A DNA stretch of 64,000 bases from Gracilaria gracilis (taxonomy: Eukaryota > Rhodophyta > Florideophyceae > Gracilariales > Gracilariaceae). The notes beneath the pieces are model-generated. The model saw only the letters and a list, made by a program, of their open reading frames with translations. It had not been told where the DNA came from and did no database searches. The position numbers were made by a program, and so were the translations under genes. Where the stretch lies: the NCBI GenBank assembly GCA_030374805.1, contig JARGSG010000012.1, positions 806,001 to 870,000 on the forward strand. Direction: 5' to 3'. Below, piece after piece: positions 34,510 to 45,068 of this stretch (position 1 is the stretch's first letter; every line of letters begins with the position of its first letter).

Positions 34510-35403
34510 CCAGACGCTCAGGATCCCCGTATTGAAAAGTAGCCGTAACGTCCAGTGCATCGTGGCAAAGTCCTTTCCCGTCCTGAATAACCAGGTGTCC
34601 AACCCAGGGGCGAGCGTACGAGGAGCGGCAAGATCCGAACCGGTGTCGCCTGTGGTGAGCAGGAAACACTCCGTAGAAATGGTCGGTATGATTACCATAA
34701 TGGTGCTCAGCAAAACACCGTACAACCCACGGAAAAGAGCAAGAAATCTTTTGAACTGGGTCCATGCCTCAACAAACGGTTCAATCTCTTAGTCAGCAAG
34801 GGACTATTATACTGGTTCCCCTCCACTGCGGCGTCTCGCTTCGTCATTCATTTTCCAGAATTCCCTGATGGTCGAAGTTTGCCCCTCTCGTTGAGGATAT
34901 TTCTATGGGGTGCCCTACCGACGAATTGCCAATCACGGACACGGCTCTGCCAAAATTGCGGCAATGTCAGCGTCAAGTTCGTCTTCAAATTGTGTTACAA
35001 TCGTATTCATGGCTATCAAAATGATGTATGCCTTGTGTAAATTGGCGTCAATTTACCATGGGGCCGTTGTGCCCTCCGACTTCATTGGTTCATCCATGGT
35101 ACACGTTGTAGCACTCACGCCAATCTAATTGGCGTACCCTTTTGCCAAGTGAATATGTGCACTACTCACAGTGGGCAAGGCCAGTCACGTGTAGTGGTGC
35201 AGACTTCATTCATCATTCACCTTCGAAGGGGTCACTTTCAGTTGAATTGGCAAACTAAACGTGTTGCTTTGCACAATTTCAACTTTGGTTCCATGCGAGA
35301 ACTGCTGAATTCCAGTTGCACCAGCAAAGATACACGTGTATTCCAACTTGGTCGGCCAGCCATGCAACTAAGCACAGTACTGTAGTATGCGCCGTTGCAT
35401 GGT
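34510..35403. other. no gene recognised
   Basis: Only short overlapping frames; nothing with motifs. It contains a few small repeats of the ATTGGCGTAC/AATTGGCG type near 35040-35130. It ends at the copia 2 target-site duplication. Confidence 0.4.
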
Positions 35404-35408
35404 ACTGT

Positions 35409-35663
35409 TTTGGCTTGAACTTCAGACATAAGAGTCTAAGTTCATGATTTCGCAGTCGGGAAAGGGTTCTTCACAAGCAATAACAATCGGTACAGAGGTC
35501 TACCCGAAGCTCTCTATCTCAGCTCCTAGGGTAAACGATGCGCATTTGTATACTGTTACTTAGCGACCCTTCGGCTAACAATCACGTACAAGTAGGTTAG
35601 GAAGTATATCTAAGGTGTACGTAGAGGAGCCGAAATGTGTACTTATTAGTACGCATCTTAACA
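35409..35663 (-). repeat. copia 2 3' LTR
   Basis: Matches 40102-40355 along its whole length, for example GGAAAGGGT, ACAATCGG, GTTACTTAGCGAC and GTACGCATCT. Confidence 0.85.
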
Positions 35664-35711
35664 CACCCCCCGTCGCATAAGTTTCCGTTGACAAAACATA
35701 TCTGGTTATAT

Positions 35712-38400
35712 TCACTTCAAGTGGTCATGACTAGCACCTTTAGAAGTGTCGATAATCCATTCGCCTTTGACGAACATCTGATTCATATGTAGTGAATGTT
35801 TCAAACTGCGTTTTCTCGGACCGTCCGCCATTTTAACCGTGCTGGGGATCCAGGTTATCTTGTCAAGGTTTCCTGATTCAAAAGCGTCTCTGATAATCGC
35901 CATGGTCTTTCTTAAGCAAAATTCTTGAAATTCGTAAAGGGTAGTAATCGTATGAAACAACGCCTTAAATTCCACCAGTATATGATGCCCTACCACTGCT
36001 CGGAAAATGTCCTTCAGCGTCTCTTTCATGTCAAACCCTCTGTCTTCGGCTTCAAAACAAGCGAGGATTTCTGCACCAAAGGAAAAGTAAGTCAGTCTGC
36101 GATACTTCGTGCTTGACCAATACAACGGATGATGTTCGGCTTCTTCGGTAAGTACCGAAATGATCTTCTTTCCACAGAAGCCTCCGGTCTGTTCGTACGG
36201 GTGGTCTCTGTGTGCATGAGATGCATCAGAAAGGCCCACAAGCCTCGCATACGTCACTCCCATCAGTCTTACATACGTGATAATGTGTTCGAGCTGAACT
36301 ATCTCCTGTAGTATGGCGTTTGCATCTTTGAGGTGCTTGGTCCTCAAGTCTCCCAGTTCCTGTTGCATGCGTGACGTGACGAACGAGACTTGTGGGAGCA
36401 CCGCAGAGCCAAGCTACATAAGCGTACCTGATAGCGAGCGGCATTTGTTGGTTGCTCTTCTGGTAGCTCGATCTTCTCTTTCCCTTCCCCTTGCACGTGA
36501 CAGCTCTATTGGGCTCAGACGTTCCATGTACGTTCTCATGGAGCGCGTGATGTTGCTCTCCTCTTCATCAAGTATGTCACAACCGGCGAAGGACAGCTTC
36601 TTTCCGTATCGCACCTTTCCCACTTGAAACTCTCCTTCCAACTGGTGCATGGATTCAGAGACGCAATGCCGTGTACATGCGACCAGCAAGTCGTCCACCA
36701 ATTTGGAAATCAAGAGCGTAAGGTTAGTATCATCTTTGCGCTTTGTGAAGAGCTGATTGACTCTACAAACTCTAGATAGTCCTTGTGGTCCAAACATCCG
36801 TGTTTCGATGCGCCTAGCCTATTGTTTCCGCGCATCAACAATTTCATATGGTAGCTTGATTATTTTCCATAGGATTCCATGCTTCGTCTTGAATCCTGGC
36901 GCGGGCCTCACGTAGATTTCTCTTATGATTTGGTCCGCTCTGGAGAGAGGTTCCCTTGATGCCAGCCACGCCAAACGTAAGACCCAGACACAGGGCGATT
37001 CTGATTGGCAATCTAACGATCACCATATCAGCGTTTGAACAATCCTTTCTGATATCGTCATTCAAGTAGTCCCTATTTCCGTGAGCAACCAGGCGAGCTT
37101 TCAACTTCTGGTCATCATCTTCGTCTTGCTTCACTTTGTACACCGTATAGGAGGAAACTACGTCAGCTCCCGGTGCGACGTCTTGCTTCTCGACTTCTTC
37201 ATATGATCGTAACCAATTGTCGTTGGTTCTCTATCCACGGCCTTACTAAGGATCCACGGGGGGCGAATTGCATCTCGTGAGCCGACCCCTGGCGTGCGCT
37301 GACTACCATTTTTATCTGCTTGAGGACCTCTTGTTCACATGACTATATATCTTGTGTTTACTTCACGTTTGTCTCCTCGAGCAGCTCATCTATGTAATCT
37401 CTCATGTCATTTGAGATTCTCTCTCTATACATCGTCTGTGATGCCATGACAGACGATAATCCTTGGATTGTGTGTTCTTCGTCGCTATCAGTATCCGAGG
37501 ATATGGTCAGATCAATTTAGTCTTCCATCGAACCCTCGCTTAGTTCACGAGCTAAATCGGAATTCAGTCGAGGCCTTATGTCATCGTACCCTATCCGAGA
37601 TATGGGGCCTTTTCGTGTTCTGCGTACTTTCACCAGGTGACGGTATGGCTTGATACCAGTTGCTTGTCTCTACTCGTCGGGTACGTTGTGTGCCGTAGTT
37701 CTAAAGTAGAACAGTACCTGGTCCCCGGGATTTATAGTGGACTCGGATGGCTTCGAATGGTCGGGTGATTTCAGCGCCCGTCGTAATGCTCTTGTAGCAG
37801 CCTGTTCCGTGTATGATTTCAAGAATTCTTCGAACACGAGGCTTTTAGGAGCTTCCATTATTGAAGGGGCGTATCTTTTTTCCAATTCGAAAAAACTCAG
37901 GAATTTGGTGCCTGTGAAAGAGCTAGCCAGGAATGTGGCTCTTGAGAGGATGTTCTTGTCGTTTAATATTGTATTGTCGTTTTGCAGTCTTTCAACTACT
38001 CGATTTATGACGCAATTTTTCCTGTCGACTATTCCAGTTTTGTTGTGTCGTCTCACTGGTCGTGCCTTGAACTTGATATCACGCTCTGTGAGAAATTTCC
38101 GGAACTCTTTCCTATTAGGTTTGTCGTCTGCTGATAGTGCATCGGGGGCTCCGTGTCAGTTAAGCTCTTCTACTTCAAACAACGTGATCGCGGTGGACAT
38201 GTTCCGATTGGGTGCTATTGCTGTCTCAGAGTAGCCAGTCCCGAAATCGACGATGCTCAGCACAACGTATTTTGTACTATTGATGGGGCAGAACATGTAG
38301 CCCAGTTGGACTTTCACGTTAAACGCCTGATTAACGTGATTGATGGATATCGTTTTAGAAGGAAATGAGGGGTACCTGATTATGCACATATAGGCCAACT
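35712..38400 (-). pseudogene. copia 2 pol (integrase, RT, RNase H), decayed
   Basis: Integrase on the minus strand near 38250: YMFCPINSTKYVVLSIVDFG and TGYSETAIAPNR, with its C-terminal part in 38056-37670. The RT side has YKVKQDEDDDQKLKARLVAH at 37140, then KLVDDLLVA (an LVDD form of the catalytic motif) near 36690. The RNase H region at 36401-35712 includes LVGLSDASHA, GGFCGKKIISVLTEE and STKYRRLTYFSFGAEILACF. The frames are separated by stops. Confidence 0.75.
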
Positions 38401-38639
38401 CTCAGCTATAAGGTTGACTTACTTCTCGAAATCCTTAGAGGACACTCCTGCTCGTGTTCATAGATCAATGATTTTCCCAGGTGGAGCGTGGGTGCGAAGG
38501 TGTTGGGGTTTTGCTAGTGTCTTTGGTATTGATCTCTTAGCATTGGATGTCATTAACGTGCTCATTCTCGGGGGTACCTGAAGGTGCGCTCTCGCTTCGT
38601 ACATTAAGTTAGACCTGAAATGAATCTCGAGTTCTTTCT

Positions 38640-40098
38640 GACGTGTCGGTCGGCCTATTGATCGTTATCGTGGCGGGATCGGTTGGGAAGTCTGTTACGC
38701 TGTGCATCCTCATGTCCAGCCCGATTATGAGAGGCGATTCGTGGTTAGAGAGATCAAATGTGAGCTCCAAGGTTTTTCAATTCATTTATTGTGTAGAGAG
38801 CGTCCAGGAACACATCACCCGACTAGAATTGACCCAATTGTGTGCCCAGCCTCGGCTAAAAGTTTTACTAGCTATATAAGGCGCAAACTATACGTTTAGA
38901 GCTTCACATAGACGCATGACTGAAGACAACCCACCAGAGGATATCAGACTACACTCATTAAGCATGGGATTCGGATCGGTTTCAAGTACGGTGGAATCCC
39001 CTATCGAAAATACGTCTTATTCCTTTTCTGGTTTTTATCCTTCTCGTTTTGCTTGATATAATCTTTTTTGCAGGAATCCTTTTCGTTCTTCCTCGGTTTG
39101 GGATATTTCTTCTCAGAGTCTACCTTTTGAGCTTCCTAGTGATTCCCATAGCGCCTATCGCCTTCTGGGTCACGTCTGCGCTTACGATTCTTTTGAAAAG
39201 TGCTGTTGGAGTTCGGATACGCCTTAGCCCTAGGGCTGGTTTTATCAGCAGGTTGTTGTGCTTCCTTGAGATCTTTCTATTCTAAGCTTTTCTTCTTAAA
39301 TGCCAAAATGGCGTCTTGCAAACTTATCCAAGATCCTTCTTCGTCGTTTGGGTACATCTTCTCGCTTTGTGGGAATGCCGTATCGATCGTTTTCAATGTA
39401 TCGCTGCATTAATCATTCCAAAGATCATCCTTAGTATCATCTGGGGCGTGGGTCATAAGTTGCTAATCTTCTTCATAAGATCCCTCGACATAGAGAATAG
39501 AGGTCCGTACGAGATCTCCTGTTTTTGACTGACACCACGAGGTTACCGATGATATTGATGAATGTTTATGTTGAAATCCAGGCGTTGAGAAGCAATATGA
39601 TAGCGAAGTCTTTACTATCACAACAATCTTGCTCTGACTTAGTGACGTTTGGATATGTTAGTGCTGGACCGGCGAATCGTTCTACGTAGGCGGTTAATGA
39701 CTCTCTTTTTCATGTTTGCAGAGTGGGATTTCTTTGTAAAGGCGTACAATGCGGCGGAGTCGGTCTATGGTTGAGTCTTCAGCGATCAGGTTGATTATCT
39801 TCTTGATCACATCCATTTGGTTGATATACATCTCGTCTGAATCAGCCGTTAAGGCTAGTTCTCCAGTACGCACTGCTTTCTTCAAAATTTCTTTCTTCGA
39901 GAATTCCAAAGATCGATAAAGATTTAATCCAAGAGTTGCAGCTGCACCGTTTGGACGATTATTTTCTCCCTTTGCACAAACGGGTAGAGTCTCACCCCAT
40001 TTAAAAACTGCTTCGCCCCAGAGCACTTCATCGGTAGCTGCCCGTGGCTTTGGAGGAATCAATATATTGCTTGGAGAGAAGCACTCCCCTGGGCCCAT
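38640..40098 (-). pseudogene. copia 2 gag region, decayed
   Basis: The frame at 40098-39694 begins MGPGECFSPSNILIPPKPRA right after the 5' LTR and is helical and charged, as expected for a gag N-terminus. Downstream only broken frames remain. I did not find a clean zinc knuckle. Confidence 0.5.
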
Positions 40099-40101
40099 AA
40101 A

Positions 40102-40355
40102 CTTGGCTTGAACTTTGGAAATAGAGTCTCATTTCATGATTGCGTAGTGGGGAAAGGGTCCTTCAAAAGCAAAAACAATCGGCCCAGAGATCTACCAGAA
40201 GCTCCCTATCTGAGCTCCTGGGATAAGTGATGTGCCTTTATATACGGTTACTTAGCGACTTTTCGGGTGACAATGACCTGCAAGTAAGTATGGATGTATA
40301 TCTAAGTTGTACGTAGAGAAGCCGAAGTGTGTACGTGTTCGTACGCATCTCACCA
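40102..40355 (-). repeat. copia 2 5' LTR
   Basis: Pairs with 35409-35663. Followed directly by the ACTGT target-site duplication at 40356-40360. Confidence 0.85.
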
Positions 40356-40360
40356 ACTGT

Positions 40361-41783
40361 ACGATGCGCCTATGCAAGCGATATTGCTGTCCAACCGCGT
40401 AATGTGGCAAGCCGAAAACGTCGGATTCCACGAGTACAGAACAGACCGCGTGCCGTGGATTGTGCCAATACTTCGCCGCGTGCGAGAATTTTACTTTTCC
40501 ATTACAGTCTGCCACGCATGGCGCTTGCTCTTCATTACCGTTTACTTTAACTGGGACTCCGACGATAACGGTTCAATCTCTCCGGCCATTTCTAGCAACA
40601 GTGACATGTGAGCAAGCCGCCCTAGCAGCGTAAGATGCGGAGCAAGCAGTTGTTACTGCAAAAGTAAGGCGGCGAAGCGACCATAAAGGAAAGTGGAATC
40701 ATCTTCCCAAAGCGGGCACACTGCATACGTGGCTCCACATGACAAGTTCAGATTAATCTCTCCCGACAATTCCGCACGGGGGCGGCTATCAACAAGCAGG
40801 CTTCGGAGGTATTCTTCGAATGTTTCCGCTCTAACGTGGCTCTCGCAAACCAAGTGCGATGCCACTATTCGATGTGGGATAGCATTAGACCGTCTTTGGG
40901 GTAACACCGTACGAATCCAGGTGGCAATCTTGACTTCAAAAACGGAATATTCCTCCGTTACCAATAGTGTTTTTCGATAAACCATCGTCTTAAAAACAGT
41001 GCCTAAAGAGGTCTGTGTCCGAGCGGAATCGCCTGGAAGAGAACCGCAACTCTATCGGGTTACCGAAGAATCAGCCATACAATGATCCTTGCGCGTGTAA
41101 AGCGGATATCACCAACATTCGCGAAAACGAATGCGATTAATGCGATGCGGATCCCCTGACCAAGTAACATCTTCCATTCTCACCCAAATAGCTACTCATG
41201 CGTGAAGGTGCGACATCCGTATTACGGCTACCACTCTAAGAGTTCGGCGTATTCCGAGGCTCGAGTCTATCTTTCAACTGCGGTACCACCAGGTTGTGGA
41301 TCGAAATAACTCAGCCAAACAAATTCGGAATAGAAGTCTTGCGTGCCTCAAAACGACATCCGATTAGAAACCGCAGGTGAAACATTTCTCAAGCCGGCAT
41401 TGCCCTCCCCCTTTTCAGGAGGAGCAACGCTGTGTAAAGCTAGAGCCGCAGAAGGCGAGTGAAGTCGTGCATAGACATACGGATTAACTTGAGCAGTAGG
41501 GATGGAAACAGAACTAGATTCTCCCCACAAAGTCCGAGCTTCCAGTAAAGCAAAAGTAATTCTGATATGCAATCGCATTATTCGCATTCAAACCAATAAC
41601 TTCTTTAACACTTTCACATTCCTCCATACAGGAGCCGGTTCTCGCAACGCCTGAGTAGCAGTAAAATAACTCAAACATGGAGAAGGGTATACTCCGTGGT
41701 CGACGGCCCTTACGCTTTACGTTCCGTAGCAAGGTCCGCAGATGTTGCAGTAACCCAAGTAGAGTTTTGGCACCAATTCCTGC
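40361..41783. other. probable decayed minus-strand Ty3/gypsy pol; no clear motif
   Basis: This lies downstream (on the minus strand) of the recognisable Ty3/gypsy piece at 41784-42293, where RT should be. I see only broken frames (such as 40653-40985 and 41514-41732, minus) without a catalytic motif. Confidence 0.35.
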
Positions 41784-42293
41784 TTAGCAATAATGACGAC
41801 GGGTGCCTCCGACGAGGTCAAACCAACATAATTGATTAAGGACCGTACGAACGTTAGGGTCGACCAAAGAATGGACATATATAGTAAGTGACCGAGGGTA
41901 GAATCTGAGAATCAGAGACTTTGTTTGACGGCAATTTCTGCCAAGTATAGAACGCCACCAAACATAAATCAGACAACTCGTGATGCGGGGACCCCCCATT
42001 AGAAAGGGTCTTCAATTCTTCGACTTCATATGCATCAGACAAACCGAGCACATCGGAGATTTCCATATCAATGGCAAAGACAGCCTTGGGGGTGCGAAAA
42101 GGTCTGGTTAACAACTTTGTTCTTCTGTAGACGCAGTGGAGATAGCTAGAAGTTAGTGAGAAGGACCTTAAAAGACGCGCCTTCTTCGCACCATGCAATT
42201 TTATTCGCCATGGCGGCGCTCTGCTTCCCGTACAACGACAACGTGTGTTCTAGAACCACAAGGACGCGTTGTGCGGGTGACGCAGTAACTTCG
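41784..42293 (-). pseudogene. Ty3/gypsy polyprotein segment between protease and RT, left of the giant insertion
   Basis: On the minus strand the sequence starting at the element boundary reads VTASPAQRVLVVLEHTLSLY and AAMANKIAWCEEGASFKVLL, the connector typically found between protease and RT in Ty3/gypsy polyproteins. Then come AVFAIDMEISDVLGLSDAYE and decayed text. The matching upstream part (protease) is at 61153-61944, on the other side of copy R. Confidence 0.6.
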
Positions 42294-42480
42294 TCGGTGT
42301 TCTCGGAATGCTAGTTTAGTATGCTAGATGGCTAGTTATGAAAATAAAAGTCCGAAAAAACTAGCAATTTCGCAGATTGCGCTAGTTGGCAAGGCAAAAA
42401 AAAATTTTTGGAAATCGCATTTCAACGTGCCGCAGTTGAACTCCATTTGCTGAAGTTATATGCTAGTTTGCAGTTCCTGC
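42294..42480. repeat. left terminus of copy R (TIR and subterminal motifs)
   Basis: TIR at 42294-42317, followed by six CTAGT/ACTAGC motifs within 180 bp (for example AATGCTAGTTTAGTATGCTA and AAAAACTAGCAATTTC). Nearly identical to the complement of 5690-5823. Confidence 0.85.
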
Positions 42481-42558
42481 GCCACTAACCGTTACCTCAC
42501 ATTCTTCGCAGTCGTCAAAATCACTCAAAAAATTTAGTCTCGGGTCACCAGCGCTGGT

Positions 42559-43319
42559 TTATTCTAACTCGGCATTGGGATCCTGAGTCTCAGTTTCCAT
42601 AAACGTGAAGTTAAAGAAGTCCAACGGACAACTCTCCCCATTTTGGTACACTCTCCTAGCCCCAAAGTGGCTTCCAAACCCTCCCAGCCTCTCCTTCTCC
42701 TGCTCCTCCAATATACGCTCCGTCGTCCTCGCAGCCACCGCCGCACTCCCGAAACCCACCAACGGCGCGCCACCCGGCAGCTGCGGCGGCACAAACACCT
42801 TCCCATCCTCGTCCACCATCACCCCACCCTTCCTCCTCTTCTTCAGTCAACCCCCACACCTTCTCCTCCCTTCTCTTCTCCCCCCCCCTGCCTCACACTC
42901 CCCCGCCCACCCCGAGAACCAGGCGTCACCGGGGACCCTTTACCTGCTCCCTCTCCCACCCCTACTCACCCTCCCCTCACCATTTCTTTCAACTCCATCA
43001 GCAATTTGCACGCCTTCTCTACCTGTCCCACTTGCTCCTCCAATACTTCAACCCTACCCTTCAGCCCCATGTTCTTCTTTCGCAGCCTCCCCATTTCCCT
43101 CCCCACGCACTTCAACATCCCATTCACATATCTCACAGCCCCCACCTTAGTCAGCTTCATCCTTTTCCGAATCGTCGAAATCAATTCCATCGGCACCCCA
43201 ACCTCCGAAACACTCAGCACCACCCCTCACATGTCCGCCACCATCTCCGAAAGCCTGTCGTCGAAGTGCTCCTTCAAACTCCCCCCAAGCTTCCTCACCC
43301 GTTCCTCCATCTCCCTCAT
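42559..43319 (-). pseudogene. coiled-coil protein of unknown function (R)
   Basis: On the minus strand from the ATG at 43319 (MREMEERVRKLGGSLKEHFD). An in-frame TGA lies at about codon 34, after MVADM; L1 has a sense codon there. The chain goes on through GVPMELISTIRKRMKL and LKGRVEVLEEQVGQVEKACK, a good coiled coil. After a Gly-rich linker and frame changes the C-terminus is VFVPPQLPGGAPLVGFGSA...QNGESCPLDFFNFTF...DPNAELE at 42559. The C-terminal segment is almost unchanged between L1 and R, suggesting it is the constrained part. Function unknown. Confidence 0.6.
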
Positions 43320-44031
43320 AAACCTTCTATACGGTCCTCCTCCTCCATCCACATCCCCATCACCTCCACCGCCTCCTCCATCCCCATTACAAACCCTCTG
43401 TCTCACACAAACCCCCCTTCAGTACCCCCTTCCTCCTTCCGCGGCGGCGTCTCTGGCACTTTCGTCCTATACAGCAGAGCCATTAGCTCCTCGTAACTAA
43501 CGTATCCATTCTACATCCCGACAAAAGACGGCGTCCGGCAATAAACGACTTGAACAGGCCTGAGCGACTTACAACAACTCTCGTCCTTTTCACCCCTGAT
43601 CACAGCCGTCACCCTCGGGGCCACACACCCCTCTACCCCGCAGGCCTATTTGTATCACAATTTTCTATATCTCAATTTCCTGCCATTCCCCAAAAACTCC
43701 ATTTCACCCAGATATTTCCATTTTTCGTGTTTTCCTTTCAGTACCATCCCACAAAACCAATCCACAGCGCCCGTTCTTTAGCTCCTTACCATTACATCTT
43801 CCCCTCCATACTTCATTTCGACACATCTCTTTTCATAAACACATTCATGAGTCTTAATCCCTTCATACCCACCTACCTCATTCTTTCATCTACTTAGTCA
43901 TAAAAAATATCTTTTCCTCTGAAACAACTTTATCGATGTGTTTAGCGGGAACGCCGTTCTTTACTTAAGCATCTCTCCCTTCCTCTCCTGTAGCACAATA
44001 TCTCCTCACAGCATCCAACAAATTCGACATA

Positions 44032-44865
44032 ATGACCTCGCCTTCCTCTTCTCTCCACTCCTCCCACACCCCAGCTATTGTTGTATGCAGAGGCCGCATT
44101 GGCTCCATGCTTTACGACCACGGTACCCTTCAGGATACCATTCTTTCACTCGAAGATTGTATAGCCGCACAAAGCATTCCGCAAGGTCCCATTTTCTTCT
44201 GCGGCAGGATCAACTTGTTGGAAACGGTAATTCGCTCCTGCCCTCCATCTCGCAGACAAGACTTGGTCTTCATTCAGAACGCCCACATTCTTCCCATTCT
44301 TTCAAAACATGGTCTTCATCACACCACAAGAGCAGTTCTTTACATTGCCGTACCCACTCTCGCTGCACCTCCACACGATGGCGTCACCCCTCTTACTCCC
44401 AACGGCCTCACAACTGTCACCGGAAAATGGGCTTTCGCACTAGCACAACGCTTCTTTAACGCAGGTCTCACTTGCAATATCGTTGACGAAGACGCCTTCT
44501 CTAAATCCTACTACGAAAAGCTCGTCTGTATCTCTTCATTCAACCTAGTTGTTTCCTTCCACGGCTTCATTACCATGCATGACGTTGCCACCCACTACAA
44601 TACCATATTCTCAACGATAATGAAGGAACTACTCGGCATAGTCTCCTCCAACACAGCTATCTCCTACAATATTCCCTCCACAGTACAATCCCTCCTCGCC
44701 TACAGCAGCACTCTTACCTCCTTCCACGCCTCATTCTCTGATTACGAATTCAGAAATGCTTACTTCTACCTTTCCTTCGAGGATACCAAGAGAGCGGGCT
44801 TGGCTGACCGTGTCTCTTTTCACACCAACTATGTCAATGTCCTTAGAAAAGACATTCTCTTTTAA
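44032..44865 (+). CDS. ketopantoate-reductase-like Rossmann-fold protein, intact (R)
   Basis: 277 codons, uninterrupted, and the only clearly complete cargo gene in copy R. The N-terminus has a beta strand and dinucleotide-binding turn (PAIVVCRGRIGSMLYDHG); then RRQDLVFIQNAHILPILSKH, VPTLAAPPHDGVT, GLTTVTGKWAFALAQRFF, FSKSYYEKLVCISSFNLVVS and a helical C-terminal domain with TMHDVATHYN. This block order matches a plant/algal family of ketopantoate-reductase-like (6-phosphogluconate-dehydrogenase superfamily) proteins as I know it. In this copy the first Gly of the binding loop is replaced by Arg (VCRG; L1 has VCGG), so cofactor binding may be altered. A metabolic gene in a transposon looks like captured host cargo. 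Confidence 0.6.
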   Translation: MTSPSSSLHSSHTPAIVVCRGRIGSMLYDHGTLQDTILSLEDCIAAQSIPQGPIFFCGRINLLETVIRSCPPSRRQDLVFIQNAHILPILSKHGLHHTTRAVLYIAVPTLAAPPHDGVTPLTPNGLTTVTGKWAFALAQRFFNAGLTCNIVDEDAFSKSYYEKLVCISSFNLVVSFHGFITMHDVATHYNTIFSTIMKELLGIVSSNTAISYNIPSTVQSLLAYSSTLTSFHASFSDYEFRNAYFYLSFEDTKRAGLADRVSFHTNYVNVLRKDILF

Positions 44866-45068
44866 TACCAGTACTACTTTGGTCTCATTTTGTAAAAAAG
44901 ATATCTTCGCACAATACTCTCTCTCCTTACCCCACGCTTTATAAGTCATTTTCTTTCTTCAACAATCCTTTTATGCTCACATTATATCAAAATATTGGTT
45001 CATTTCTCATTACTAGTCAAGTCACCTTACTATCACACACATAACACTACACGCCCTCCATGTTTTAT

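Larger units (their letters stand above)
35409..40355 (-). mobile_element. Ty1/copia retrotransposon 2 with both LTRs and target-site duplication
   Basis: Two directly repeated LTRs of about 255 bp (35409-35663 and 40102-40355) flank the body. ACTGT stands immediately outside at 35404-35408 and 40356-40360, a 5-bp target-site duplication. The LTRs are clearly diverged from each other, so the insertion is old. The body on the minus strand contains gag (about 40098-38640) and pol (38400-35712). It is the only element here besides copy R whose two ends can both be placed. Confidence 0.85.
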
